Part shown: positions 1 through 11,776 of the stretch, one piece after another
Layout: each line of letters starts with the position of its first letter
Position numbering within the stretch: the stretch's first letter is position 1
Assembly (NCBI GenBank): GCA_030620095.1
Contig: JAUTXW010003605.1
Coordinates: 1 to 64,000, forward strand
Source: Kuschelorhynchus macadamiae
Lineage: Eukaryota; Arthropoda; Insecta; Coleoptera; Curculionidae
Length of the DNA stretch: 64,000 nt
Direction: 5' to 3'
Translations under genes and position numbers: made by a program
The notes under the pieces: model-generated
Seen by the model: the letters and a program-made list of their open reading frames with translations, nothing else
What the model was told of the DNA's origin: nothing
Database searches by the model: none

Positions 1-748
1 TTCCACATCGGAAAGAAGGTGATACAATTTTAGTTGATAATGATGGAAAATTCTCCGTATCCATACCACTAAAAATGCTTTTAGGATTTTTTGAAGATTA
101 CAGAAAAATTATTATGAATATGAAACAGGAATTGGTTCTTATTAGATCAACTGATGATTTAGATGGTGTTATTTTCAAAGAAGATCCGGCACACCTTGTT
201 ACTGCTCCTGACACTCCATTGGTTACTTTCGATAAAATTTATTGGAAAGTTCCTCACATTCTAGTTGATATGCCACAACAACTTGCTCTATCAAAAATAT
301 TAGAATCAAATAAAGATATATTGATAGGATTCAGGAGTTGGGAACTTGTTGAATATTCTTCTCTAACCGAAACAACCCGTCACACATGGCCGGTAAAAAC
401 AACTAGTAAACTAGAAGCTCCTCGTCATGTTGTGATTGGCTTTCAAGAAAACAGAAAAGGGAAAATTGTTAAAGATATGAGTAAATTTGACAATATTACC
501 TTAGACAGTCTTATTATGGTGTTCCAAATGAACCCATTTTTAATCCTGAACAATTCAAAAACATTAGTCCTATTACACATATTGATTGCTCCCATCAAAA
601 AGAAACAATTCAAACGGGATCCGTAGTAATGAGAATTGAATTTGAGACACACAATGCAATTAAAAAAGATACTTCTGCTTATTGTCTTATTTTACATGAC
701 AAATTATTTAGCTACAACCCTCTTACTAAAATTGTGAAACAATTATAA
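1..748 (+). pseudogene. Double-jelly-roll capsid-like protein, 3' part, frameshifted
   Basis: The frame is open from the window edge (about residue PHRKEG onward) and runs through an IPLK..LGFFEDY segment, WKVPHI and a FRSWELVEY segment. These are hallmarks of the double-jelly-roll-like proteins annotated in arthropod genomes and linked to Polinton-like elements. The frame breaks near 500-510. The matching C-terminal end, with YGVPNEP at the junction and ending YNPLTKIVKQL, continues in another frame to a stop at 746-748. The N-terminal half is outside the window. The known role of the family is forming the icosahedral capsid shell. The break shows this copy is probably not functional as it stands. 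Family assignment is from recognised motifs, not a search. Confidence 0.72.
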
Positions 749-817
749 ACTTTATCCCCACTATTTTCATATTTCGATTTAATTTAAAGAAATTTTCAAA
801 AGCTTTTAGTTTTAATC

Positions 818-943
818 ATGACATCAAAACTACAACTACAAATTGAAAAATTTATTTTTAAAATTAATCAACTGAAAGAAGAAATTGCAAATTATTCAAG
901 TAAAAAAAGTCTCATTAAAAAATTTGCTGCTTTGAAAATATGA
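818..943 (+). CDS. Small coiled-coil-like protein (41 aa), unknown
   Basis: A 41-codon frame starts with ATG at 818 and ends in TGA at 941-943, overlapping the ATG of the next gene by four bases (ATGA). The product begins MTSKLQLQIEKF and is rich in Lys, Ile, Leu and Glu with heptad-like spacing, suggesting a single amphipathic helix. The overlap suggests translational coupling or a compact viral-type layout. It could also be a remnant of a longer gene. No function can be assigned. Confidence 0.4.
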   Translation: MTSKLQLQIEKFIFKINQLKEEIANYSSKKSLIKKFAALKI

Positions 944-1389
944 GATTGGTTATAGATATTCAAGGATTCAAAGATGAAAAAAATAAATTTATACCGAAAG
1001 AGCTTGCAGCTTTTGATGGTTATGAAATGACTCATTACATTTTTAAAAAGCCTTTTCCAATGGAGTTTCTTTCACCTGATTGTCACAAGCAGGCGGTATG
1101 GTTAACGAAAAATTATCATTGTATACATTGGAATAATGGATTTACTCCATTACATCATTTCCCAAAAATAATTGAAACACTTACGAAGAAAGCAGATTTT
1201 GTTTTTGTAAAAGGAAGTGAAAAAAAGGATTTTATACAGAAATATTCTAAAAAGCATGTGATTGAAATAGATGAACAACCAGCGCTAAAGCTAATGGAAC
1301 CAAAATGCTTCTATCATTCAAAATCACCTTGTATGTGTGCTTTGACAAATGTGTTATTTTTATATGACAATTGTTTTATGAATGAATAA
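940..1389 (+). CDS. Unknown protein of Polinton-like element (149 aa)
   Basis: The frame is intact, 149 codons, starting at the ATG that overlaps the upstream stop. It starts MRLVIDIQGFKDEKNKF and holds FVKGSEKKDF near residue 90 and a C-terminal stretch with three cysteines and a histidine (CFYHSKSPCMC). Proteins with the same N-terminal VIDIQGF signature recur in arthropod genomes beside mobile-element genes, from my general knowledge. The acidic residue in a beta-strand-like VIDIQG start resembles RNase H-fold nucleases, but I cannot identify a full catalytic set. The function is unknown. It is the best preserved gene of the plus-strand block. Confidence 0.6.
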   Translation: MRLVIDIQGFKDEKNKFIPKELAAFDGYEMTHYIFKKPFPMEFLSPDCHKQAVWLTKNYHCIHWNNGFTPLHHFPKIIETLTKKADFVFVKGSEKKDFIQKYSKKHVIEIDEQPALKLMEPKCFYHSKSPCMCALTNVLFLYDNCFMNE

Positions 1390-1416
1390 AAATATAAAAA
1401 AAACTTAATTACCTTT

Positions 1417-1692
1417 TTATTTTGCATTAACCAACCATGATTGAATACAATTAATATGATACCTTAAATCTAATTTTCTAAATTCATTTAAAAGTTCATA
1501 CTCATTTTTATATTTTAAATAATCATTACAAAATTTAGCGGCTAATTTACATTGTTTCATTCGATCTATATTATTAACATATGCTGACAAATCTTGTGCT
1601 TCTGCGTCTTCTTCGCCTACAATTGATAAATATTGGAAGTATGCAGCAGATATAATAAACTCTTCATACATTTCAGTAACCATTTGCTCCAT
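1417..1692 (-). CDS. Unknown small acidic protein (91 aa)
   Basis: A 91-codon frame on the minus strand, starting MEQMVTEMYEEFIISAAYF. It is probably mostly helical, with one tryptophan and three cysteines near the C-terminus. Its 3' end lies 27 bases from the 3' end of the converging plus-strand gene, which is typical of convergent transcription units in compact viral-type elements. No recognisable domain. It is listed because it sits in a coding-dense block, not because of homology. Confidence 0.45.
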   Translation of the reverse strand: MEQMVTEMYEEFIISAAYFQYLSIVGEEDAEAQDLSAYVNNIDRMKQCKLAAKFCNDYLKYKNEYELLNEFRKLDLRYHINCIQSWLVNAK

Positions 1693-1709
1693 TGTAAATA
1701 TTATTAAAT

Positions 1710-2011
1710 TTATTCTTCCTTTTCAATTTCTTGAAGAATAGTATCCTCGTCAATAAATTGCTTCAAGTCTTTTAAATAGTAACCAAAGCCAATATCTTTT
1801 AGATCTTGAATAAGTTGAAAAAAATTTAATGTTTCAATGTATTTGTTGCAATTGTAAAAAGGCTGCCCTCTGCCTTTACGAACTCCTCAGATTGATTACA
1901 ATAAAAGTCTATCCACTCCGGACCACTTGCCATACAATATGAGAAATAGGTTTTTGAAAGATTACTAAATTTCTCCTCTAATAATTTAACTGCAATCAGC
2001 AACTCAGCCAT
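1710..2011 (-). pseudogene. Unknown small protein, probably frameshifted
   Basis: Starts MAELLIAVKLLEEKF at 2011, six bases after the upstream gene's stop codon. The first frame ends at 1826, but a second frame is open across the same region and continues to a stop at 1710-1712 (ending LQEIEKEE). It has the same acidic, helical composition as the neighbours. The simplest reading is one gene of about 95-100 codons with a single-base indel near 1860-1875. Two overlapping genes are possible but less likely. Function unknown. Confidence 0.4.
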
Positions 2012-2016
2012 TTCAT

Positions 2017-2406
2017 TTATTTAACATAATATTTTAAATATGTAGGGGGACGTCTCTTGCGAATAGGATTAACTTTCTTTGATAATACCTGTTTTTTATC
2101 TTCGTATAATTGAAACCTCTTTTGGGTTGCAATAATAGCAGGTATAAATTGGCAATCTTCTCCTATAAATTCTATTAGGTGGCTTAATTCTCCTACAAAG
2201 TATGATTTCCCAAATGTATTGAAAAACGTAGTAAGGCTTATAATTCCTTCTAAATAATCATCACAACAGTCAATTGCTTCCAAATAATCTCGTTTCAGTG
2301 GATAAAACAGCTTGGTGTATTCATCTTTCGAAATCACTTCAAAGAAATTGAGATATTTAACTTTTAACTGTCTGATAGTTGTAGTTAATTTTTCGCGATT
2401 ACACAT
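2017..2406 (-). CDS. Unknown protein of Polinton-like element (129 aa)
   Basis: An intact 129-codon frame, first gene of the minus-strand block. It starts MCNREKLTTTIRQLK, is helical with a Cys-Cys pair near residue 48, and ends in a basic tail (KVNPIRKRRPPTYLKYYVK). The stop is five bases before the next ATG. The basic tail could bind nucleic acid, but that is inference only. No homologue recognised. Confidence 0.5.
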   Translation of the reverse strand: MCNREKLTTTIRQLKVKYLNFFEVISKDEYTKLFYPLKRDYLEAIDCCDDYLEGIISLTTFFNTFGKSYFVGELSHLIEFIGEDCQFIPAIIATQKRFQLYEDKKQVLSKKVNPIRKRRPPTYLKYYVK

Positions 2407-2697
2407 AATTCACTTATTACTTGACACATTTTTTCTTTTTGTTTTATACAAAATTGGTGGAAAAATTCAAAAATAACTTTTTACGCAACTCGAGCACAGC
2501 TTAGTAAATGTGTCTCGGCATACTAAAATGATCATGATGCACCTATTTATAAGACTTAAGAATGCAAAATCAAATGTGGGAGAACAAAGAGAAAAAATTA
2601 AAAAATATGATGCGAATGAGAATAAAAGGGGAGGAAGTTAAGAATGAGGGACATGAGAGAGAGGAAGAGGAGGAGGAGGAGGCGCTCCCCTATTATA
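2407..2697. other. Non-coding gap with purine-rich tract
   Basis: No coding signal. From about 2641 to 2683 the plus strand is almost pure purine (GAGAGAGGAAGAGGAGGAGG and similar). This is where the right end of the Polinton-like element could lie, but I see no clear terminal inverted repeat. Confidence 0.4.
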
Positions 2698-3041
2698 ACT
2701 ACTCACATTGACAAGTTGGCAGAGAAGTTAACATCATCAGTGTTCCTCTTCTTGAGAAACTTGATAAAAGTGGCTGACAGGTATGTTTAACAGATAGTTT
2801 ACCATGCCTTATCTCAATCCCATTGCGACTACACAATACTCATTTGGGGCCATTACCGATTTTAACTTTACCCTCGTTGTATGTTCTGAGGTGTGTGTGA
2901 AGAAGTCATGCAGTAGCTCCACTACATTTTTTAACAAACTTCCAGAATATGTAAGAAATATGAAAAAACATTGTAATATGTGTAAAAAAATTTGTATTAA
3001 ATAAAACATTTTATAGTATACAGGAGTTCTTGGATGTAAAT
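2698..3041 (+). pseudogene. Non-LTR retrotransposon reverse transcriptase C-terminal relic
   Basis: The plus strand reads THIDKLAEKLTSSVF, then QIVYHALSQSHCDYTILIWG after one stop, then FFNKLPEYVRNM, then FYSIQEFLDVN in a third frame. These correspond in order to the post-polymerase region of Jockey/RTE-type elements (HID.L..K, YHAL..SH..Y...WG, yNkLP, FYS..EFL). Stops and frameshifts show decay. The 3' end is probably near 3230, where the sequence turns AT-rich without further similarity. It is an intronic relic with no expected function. Confidence 0.55.
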
Positions 3042-3662
3042 ATCAACTCAATGAAGCTTATTGTATTTTAAACTTGTATTATATTTTAGATATTTTGCAA
3101 ATTGTGATAAGTTTAAGTACGATCTATGAATTTTTATAATGTATTTGTATATTTGACTGATCCTCCTTGACATGTATAAGAAACTTGTAATTTTATAAGC
3201 GTGAATACATGATTTTGTTTTTAAAATCCAAAAAATGATACTGTTAGGGCGAATTAAACAATTAGGCATTATTATTTATTATATATTTAATATATTACGC
3301 AAATATCTTAGTTGTTGGTCTATTAGTAGCGTCCAGGGGTCGTTAAGTAAATTTATCGACGTGTATTTCACATTTTCCAAATGCTTGCAATATCCCAAGA
3401 ACCATAGAACGCTTGTTGCGTGTGCTGTTCTTGCACTAGACCGACATATGCAATAGTAACCTGATATTTTTGAAATTTTTTCGTCATACTAAACCCAAAG
3501 TTTGTATTGGGTTTCGTTTCTGAACCTATTCTGAGCCGTATAATATTTAGAATATCATTCGATATATCCAATTGTAAATTATTGCTCTTTTCCTATGTCT
3601 TGTATCTTGAATATACGATGAATAGAAAGAAAAATCTAGTTACATGATTATTGTCAAGATTT

Positions 3663-4337
3663 ACTCAACGAAAACGTCCCGGCTGAAAATATTGTTCTTC
3701 GACTAATAATTTAACCTGATTATGAGCTCTGTGAAAAAGTTCCTGTGCTAACTGTGCATTTGCATCATTCATAATAATTGGTCAGGTCGAAATATCCCAG
3801 GTTATGAGCATGATGCATTAAAACTGCCTCTTTAAAAAAATCAACAAGGTGTTGTAGTATCCATTGCTGGCTTCGACAATCCAACGAGACTTTGATACTA
3901 GTCGATTAGCATTAGTATCTTTAAATGACTATTGCCAATCGCCAGGTGGCATGTAGCATGGCATTCGATGGTTAATGTCTAATTCCTCAAGTAATGGTAC
4001 TGCATTTCTGTATCCTCGGTCAACAAAGATAATTATAACTAAAAAGAGGTAATACCTATAGAAAAGATTTTTAGACCCTTTACGTTTCTGAAAAATTCAT
4101 TTTGAGACATAGCGACATCATTGTTTCTTGCATCAGAAAACTAACGACTACAGAACCCTCTACCGTCAATATGCATTCATCTGAGGCAACAATCAAAGCT
4201 AGTTTGATTAGACGGTATCCCCTGTGAACGCAATGTGACTTCCGAAGAACGTCAAAGTTACTACTTTTTTGAATTTTGCAATATATTCCATCTATGAAAG
4301 AAGTGGCTTTTGGTTTTTGAGGCCCATCATTATACAA
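3663..4337 (-). pseudogene. Harbinger/PIF-like DDE transposase relic
   Basis: The minus strand reads FIDGIYCKIQKSSNF, then GYRLIKLALIVASDECIL, then FVDRGYRNAVPLLEEL, RMPCYMPPG and SRWIVEASNG with stops and frame changes between. This order (first Asp region, VDRG second Asp, WxVE with the catalytic Glu) matches the DDE_Tnp_4 transposases of arthropod Harbinger-like elements. The copy is heavily decayed. Further matching sequence may reach about 4700. Element ends were not found. Confidence 0.55.
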
Positions 4338-4829
4338 TATGCAAAGCCAGTAACGTGTCTTCTAACATAGTTTCTAACTTTTCTGGATATAGCATTAAAA
4401 CCAATATTTTTCGGTATAAATCGTCATATTGATATTACTGACACACTGTTAAGAAGGATATGCAAACATTACTTTTAAAAAACTGTTTGATAGATCTTCA
4501 GTTTACATAAGGACGTTAGTGAATATTCTTTCGTGATATTAAGTTGTCCATTCCCTTGTGGAATTCTATCACTCTAAGTGTAAAGGTCGACATATTGATT
4601 TTCCATTATTCGGTCTGTATAAGGAAATTCATTCTCAGTAAAACTCAAGCCATATTTCTTATTTCATGAAGGAGAGCTGTTAATTTCGCACTTTTTATCT
4701 TATAGAACTTGTTAATTAACTAAAGAGCAGGCAAAAATTGTCAAAACCATATGCCTTGATCATCCAAATGATGACTGCACACGCGAACCGACTCGGAAGC
4801 ATATATATTTTGTACTGCAAAAATATAGG

Positions 4830-5060
4830 TTATATTATTTCAATATCATTAAGACTTATTTGGTGATAGTTTAGGCATACTCTTGTTAGCCTGTTTATTT
4901 GCATTGGAGGCAATTCGAATACCTTGCATCTAACGAAAGCAAGCTCCCTTTTCGCAACATTTTCATCGCCATATAACTTAGCCATGCGATTTATTTGATT
5001 TCGAAATTTATTGCAATTACAACAATTATACATAACCAGTGGCGCCTGTAGATTGCCCAT
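4830..5060 (-). pseudogene. Cys-rich open frame, possibly N-terminus of the transposase relic
   Basis: A 76-codon frame (MGNLQAPLVMYNCCNCNKF...) with CxxC-type cysteines early and Cys-Leu-Asn-Tyr-His late. It is in the same orientation as, and about 500 bases upstream of, the Harbinger-like relic, so it could be its DNA-binding N-terminus. It is short, and chance cannot be excluded. Confidence 0.25.
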
Positions 5061-6546
5061 TATACCTTTTATATATAAGAAAACATGTTGAATTCGCGGA
5101 GTATAACAGCAAATCTAATTTTGAAAAAATTTTCTCGTATACACGTATCTCTAAATGGCTTCCTATATTTCTGGCCGTTTAAATTAAAAACCAACTTACT
5201 AACAATTATAAAAAAGAGCCAGTATTTTATTAACAGCTCTTAAGCTAAGGTAGCTACTAGAAATCTAGATATATATGTTATAAGTTAATCTTGAAAACTA
5301 GTGAAATGGCATGGATATTTCATAGCCTGCTAGACAATGTTGAATATTCAATTATTTAGATATTAAAAAAATATAACTTTTTTTGTATTTTATCCACACA
5401 TATTAGCTTTAATGCAGCCTTTTTTCAAGTATAATTTAATGAAATATTAAAAAAAAAATTACAAGGGACCTGAATATTTTGACAATATTTTTTCATGGCT
5501 GATTAATTATATAAGTTTATCTTGAATTTCACCTAATGACTTCAAAATTCAAAACATGTGTAAAAATCTGCAACTATATTATTTTACACATTATATACGA
5601 TACATATTTCCACGTTATAACTATTATTTTGGTTCAGAAATTAAATGGGAGTAAAGCAGATCAATAAATCAACAATAATTTGTACTATAAGGCTAGTACA
5701 TGGTCACTAAAAATCAGCACTCTGTAAATAAACCTAAACCATTATTCCTGTACCTAAATATTTTATAGCCCGATTAAAATTACTTAGAAATAAATTAATT
5801 TTACAATATGTTAACAATAAAACGATTTACTTAAATACGTGAGAATTCATGGTACCCCATAATTGGCCTTTTGATCCGCCACAGCTCGAAAACTATTCGA
5901 TCGACCCCTGCGGATTTTCGCAAAAATAAGTTAAGGGGACCATATACTGTCACATATAAAAAATTGACCAAAACCCTTTTCTAGTGTAATTAGTGCCTGG
6001 TCGTTCGGAAGGCTGTCATAATGGCAAAATGCTTGAACTTATTGGTATATCAAAACTAATTTACGATTTAACCGGAAGTTACCCATTTCTCTTATTTTAA
6101 ATACCGACCACACTTTTTTCTTTTTATGATATTCGGTATTAATGACTAATGACTTTTCAAAAGGTACTATCTTATTAAAAACACCTAAGAAAAAACATCT
6201 TTTTAAATTCACTAAAAAAGCTGTGGAAGCAAGAAATAAAGTAACTCATGAAACCATAGGTTACTTGATAACAATTGTTGCTGTTATACTGTGTTCTCAT
6301 TTCTCAGGTTTACAACGCGCTTAAGAAAATAAAATTGAAAACATTGTTAATCCGGAAGTTAACTTTGGCGTAACAGTAGGCTCAATTTGTAGCTTTTATG
6401 TCTTATAACAACGTTTTAAATTTCATTAGCCTACCAGTAACGGAGATATTCCATAGGCAGAAATTCCGTAGCCACTCAGTATTTAACAATAATAATATTA
6501 TTTAGGCAATTTAACATTTCATTACAAACAAATATGTAATTTATAC
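5061..6546. other. Intron sequence, nothing recognised
   Basis: AT-rich sequence following the donor of the Ser exon. A 60-codon frame at 6142-6324 (MTNDFSKGTILLK...) has no recognisable features. I looked here for the missing last protease exon (the ISWG..C..PGVYTR type) on the minus strand and did not find it. Confidence 0.5.
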
Positions 6547-6745
6547 CTTTTATCTTCTCTTTGTATAACCATTGGACCGCCAGAATCTCCTTCACAAGAA
6601 TCAAACCCTCCTCTCCTCCATCCCGCACAAATAAAGATGTGCGGGATATGTTCTATATACCCAGCTGACCGATACATAGATTCACATATGGAATTGTTTA
6701 TAACTGGCACAGAAACTTCTTGCAATATACTTGGAAGAGGTCCAT
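6547..6745 (-). CDS. Protease exon with catalytic Ser
   Basis: The exon starts after a TTTTTCAG acceptor at 6745 with two bases that complete a codon split from the upstream exon. It encodes GPLPSILQEVSVPVINNSIC and CAGWRRGGFDSCEGDSGGPM. The GDSGGP box carries the catalytic Ser. The Asp six residues before it sits at the bottom of the S1 pocket, predicting cleavage after Arg or Lys. The donor is AG|GTATAA at 6547/6546 (phase 2). The remaining 35-40 residues of the domain (substrate-binding strand and C-terminal helix) should be on one more exon, which is not in the window. Confidence 0.93.
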
Positions 6746-8395
<1,650 letters not shown>

Positions 8396-8469
8396 CGATA
8401 CAATAGGTAATTCCCTCTAATTAGGGAAGTAAAAACTATGTTCTTCATTGACAAATTTTATGGGAAAAT

Positions 8470-8880
8470 GAAGTGTGAGATAGAAATAAACTGCTAAGGT
8501 TTTGGTATGAATCCAAAATGAAGGCCTATTACAAAAAAACAAAAAAGTCATACTTCACTGCTCCTTATAAAAAGGATTCATAGCGACGGAAGTTCCGGGT
8601 AAAACCAATTTACCGTTGTCCGAGTCATTTAACCTCAAAATAGGGTTTCCTCCATATTTCTTCCACACAAGGAAGAATGTGAAATGTATCTGCGTAGCAG
8701 TTGTTTACATTGTTACCACAGGTATGACCAAACGGCAGTAACATACGTGGTTTGAGTTTAAACTGGTCGAGAACCGTGATTAGGAAGCCACTACCAGGGC
8801 CTATCCTCATAAAAGACATAAATCAGCCTTCCTTATTCCCATGTTTCTCTTCCTTCACTCCCATACAGCTAAATGATCTC
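8470..8880 (-). repeat. Dispersed repeat, minus orientation
   Basis: Shares phrases in the same order with 17370-17870: a GAAATAA..CTGGTAAG..TTTTGGTA..AATCCAAAATG block, then GATTCATA.CG, then GTAAAACCAATT. The first block is the complement of the degenerate tandem unit found at 15060-20350. The family is not recognised. Confidence 0.5.
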
Positions 8881-9036
8881 AGATTTCCCCAAAATAACCA
8901 TGTACCTAACTTGTAGTTTATTAAATGGATATGAATATTTTTATATTATACGTCTGTTTCGTTTCTGCGGTAAATCGTAAGTCGGTGATAGATAATTGGT
9001 CGGTGTGCTGTTTAAAACTCTTACCATGGTTCTAGC

Positions 9037-9075
9037 AGGTGCAGATCTCCCCATTAGGCTGAGTAGGCTGAAGCC
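9037..9075. repeat. Short dispersed repeat with CTGAGTAGGCTGAAGCC core
   Basis: GATCTCC.CATTAGGCTGAGTAGGCTGAAGCC recurs at 54290-54330 and 54993-55025, each time preceded by a GC-G/A start. It may be the terminus of an unidentified DNA transposon family. Confidence 0.45.
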
Positions 9076-9314
9076 TAGAAAGCCCCCAAGGAAATAATAG
9101 GGGCACTTTAACAATTTATTTGTTGAAATAAAAATGACTAAAACTAGATAATTTCATAAATAGGTCATGCCTTTAATTTATGAATAGGGCTCAAGTTAAA
9201 GCCATCACAGATGGATTTGCATATGATACTTTAGTTATAGTTAGTTGTAGCTTCAGAAAAAACTCACAATGACTTTTTGATATAATTTGATTGCTATATT
9301 CCAGTTTTTTATGA

Positions 9315-9322
9315 ATTTATAC
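9315..9322. repeat. hAT copy 1 target-site duplication, left
   Basis: ATTTATAC immediately before the CAGGGG terminus. The right copy at 11530-11537 is ATTTATAT, a 7 of 8 match. Confidence 0.8.
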
Positions 9323-11529
9323 CAGGGGGTGCAGTCCATGGAAGCAAGGGAAGCAGTGCTTCCCCAAAAAAAATTACAAAACATCTTCTAAAATGTAATT
9401 TTTGAAATAAGAAACCATTAATTTAGTTTATATTAAAAATGCTAAAATATTATCTTAATTATCAAGCCCATAATAAATGCGGCCTTGACTCCGACCCAGC
9501 CACAATAGAATATCGAATAGAACCTATGCGGGCCGCTAGCTTCTCTGCAGCCAAGTCCTGTATGCTTGATTTCCTGTGAATCGAGCCAGAGGTTATTGAA
9601 TTTTCCACCGGCTGTTTGCAATTTTTGCATGTCAGTCGCGTGCTTTAAGTGGTGGAGGAAGCTATCGTTGGAGTAGGTTCTTTGTTTGAACGGCTGTCCA
9701 TGGTGCAATATGGAAGACAATAATACGGACGTGGATATGAAAATGTTGGAGAATTTAGTAAGAAAAGTGTGTGTGAATGTGTGGTGTGTGTCTTAATAAT
9801 AAAGGGATTTTCAACATTAAACTTCGCTGATAAGCTTCAAATAATTTCCAAAGGAAGAGCACAACCTCCTATGAAAAATTTAACCACAAAAATGAAAAAC
9901 TGTATTAGACATTTTTATCCGGAAAAACAATACGAACAATTTAAATGGCTAACAGGGTGTGAAAATATAAGTAAATTATTTTGTTGGCCATGTTTACTTT
10001 TTGAAAATGAAAAAGGTCTCTGGAATAAAACTGGTTTTTTCGATTTGAACAATTTCCATAAAGCTGTAAAAAGATACATTATGTCCAAAGCGCATTTGCA
10101 GGCCGTCATAAAAGAAAAAGTCTTCGGCAAAACCAGAATTGAACATGCCCTTAATAAACAGTTGGAAATTAGTCACTGCAAACACAATGAACTAGTCGAT
10201 AAAAATAGGCAAATATTAAGAAGGCTTATCGATATTGTTTGTTTTCTCGGACAGCACGAATTGGGATTTAGAGGTCATGACGAAACAAGGGTTTCTTCAA
10301 ATAGAGGAAATTTTCAAGATTTACTTAGTTTGATGATATGATTATTGCTTAAAAAATCATTTAGAGCAGTCTAGCGTTTTTCGCGGAACTGTCAAATCGA
10401 ATCCAGAATGATTTAATTTCCGCTGTTGCCACCATTGGACGAAACAACTAATATCACTAATTTTAGCCAATTATCTATAGTAATACGCTAAAAGAGACGG
10501 AAGTATTCAAGAGCGATTTTTAGGTTTTAAGAATGTGTCCGAAAATCGTACAGCAGATGCATTGTATACCGTAGTTTATAACGTTACTAAAGAAATTAAT
10601 GGAGAGAAAAAATTAGTTGCTCAAAGCTATGATGGAGCTGCAGTGAGTGCAGGACAATTAGGGGGTCTGCAAGCTAAAGTTCGAGAAACTTTCCCAAGTG
10701 TTGTGTTTGTCCATTATTTTGCTCATAATTTAAATTTAGTTTTATCCCAGTCTATCAAACACATTAAATAGTGTAAAGTATTTTTCGTTACTTTAAGTGG
10801 CATGGCTGCTTTTTTTCCAAGTCAACAAAACGTACGCAAGCTTTGGACTCCATTGTCCACAAACGATTGCCTAAAGTAGCTCCTACTAGGTGGAACTATA
10901 ATGGAAGACTTGTGTTAACAGTATCTGAAAATCGTGAATCACTCATTGAACTATTTGAAAATATAATAGAAAATTATAAAACGTGGGTTTGAGGGGGTTT
11001 TTGCACTGTTTGAAACGAGATTTTAATTTTAATTATTTGTTGAACATATTTTCAGAAATATTTCCATTCTTGGACAATGTTTTTAATATATTACATACAT
11101 ACAATTACGCGTGTTACTGCGATCTGAACTAAAAGTGATTTACGAAACTGATGACATTAGCGCAAAAAATAACGCTAAGGAACTAATGCAATTTTTAAAA
11201 TACAAAGAACTGGAAGATACCTACATCGAAGTGTCGAAATTGTGTGAATTAGTATTGACAATACCTGCCACAAGTTCATCAGTAGAACGCAATTTTTCGA
11301 CACTTAAACGTATAAAAAATTTCGTGAGAAATTCAACGGAGCAGGAGAGACTTTCGCATACATCGCTGCTGTCCATTGAAAGTAAACTTCTCCAAAATAT
11401 GTCGGAGCATCGACGTTTTTATTATGACGTCATTGACGAATTTGCAAAAAATGATCGAATAATCGAATTACATTATAAATAGGTAAGTTTATAAAAATTG
11501 CTTCTCTTTCTTAAAATTGCACGCCCCTG
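9323..11529 (+). mobile_element. hAT transposon, copy 1 (ZMYM1-like family)
   Basis: Ends are CAGGGGGTGC at 9323 and, inverted, GCACGCCCCTG ending at 11529, with an 8-bp target duplication as expected for hAT elements. It is closely related to the copy at 29632-32079 (most stretches nearly identical) but has lost about 45 bases near 9740 and roughly 300 bases near 11100 relative to it. It is oriented opposite to the host gene, in the intron between the Asp and Ser exons. Confidence 0.88.
9769..11482 (+). pseudogene. hAT transposase, broken
   Basis: Three open pieces (about 9769-10341, 10535-10771, 11111-11482) belong to one transposase. The first has MKNCIRHFYPEKQYEQFKW, then a TTF-type zinc finger region (LFCWPCLLF) and a QHELGFRGHDE segment. 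The second has AQSYDGAAVSAGQLGGLQ, the catalytic-domain SYDGA box. The third has the C-terminal dimerisation region, SSSVERNFSTLKRIKNFVRN. The start codon is unclear because the 5' coding part is deleted relative to copy 2. Stops and deletions make it non-autonomous as read. Confidence 0.88.
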
Positions 11530-11537
11530 ATTTATAT
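11530..11537. repeat. hAT copy 1 target-site duplication, right
   Basis: ATTTATAT directly after the CCCCTG terminus, pairing with ATTTATAC at 9315-9322. Confidence 0.8.
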
Positions 11538-11776
11538 TCATTTCTAAAAAAGATAATGGACTGAGAAAATTTTTTTTGTTATTTAGAATAGTTTTTCCCT
11601 AAAGTGTTGTAATCTGTGGGTTAATTTTTTTCCTTTCTCCCTTATATAATAACTATAGCTATTATCGAAGTAAGTAAATTATAATATTAAGATATAATGA
11701 ATAATGAACATTGTAATTATTAACAATAAATTATAAAAATAAAACCACATAGAACTGAGGACATGAAAATACTTGC

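Larger units (their letters stand above)
1..2406. mobile_element. Polinton-like (virus-derived) element fragment
   Basis: This block has two tightly packed, converging gene sets: a capsid-like gene, a 41-codon frame and a 149-codon frame on the plus strand, then three small genes on the minus strand, meeting at about 1390-1416. Gene spacing is a few bases, unlike the surrounding intron. The first gene belongs to the double-jelly-roll capsid-like family found in arthropod Polinton/adintovirus-like elements. The element enters from the left edge and its right limit is not visible, but coding density stops at 2406. At least two genes are frameshifted, so this is a decaying copy. I see no polymerase, integrase, protease or ATPase gene inside the window. 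It lies in the intron downstream of the protease Ser exon. Confidence 0.65.

Noticed and set aside
2804..3009. Paired 66-codon frames on both strands
   Set aside because: Fragments of a decayed non-LTR element read in arbitrary frames.
5061..6546. Search for the missing last protease exon
   Set aside because: No minus-strand segment encodes the expected SWG..C..PGVYTR region; it must lie left of the window.
9442..9720. 92-codon minus frame at the left of hAT copy 1
   Set aside because: Lies in the 5' non-coding part of the transposon with no conserved features in copy 2.
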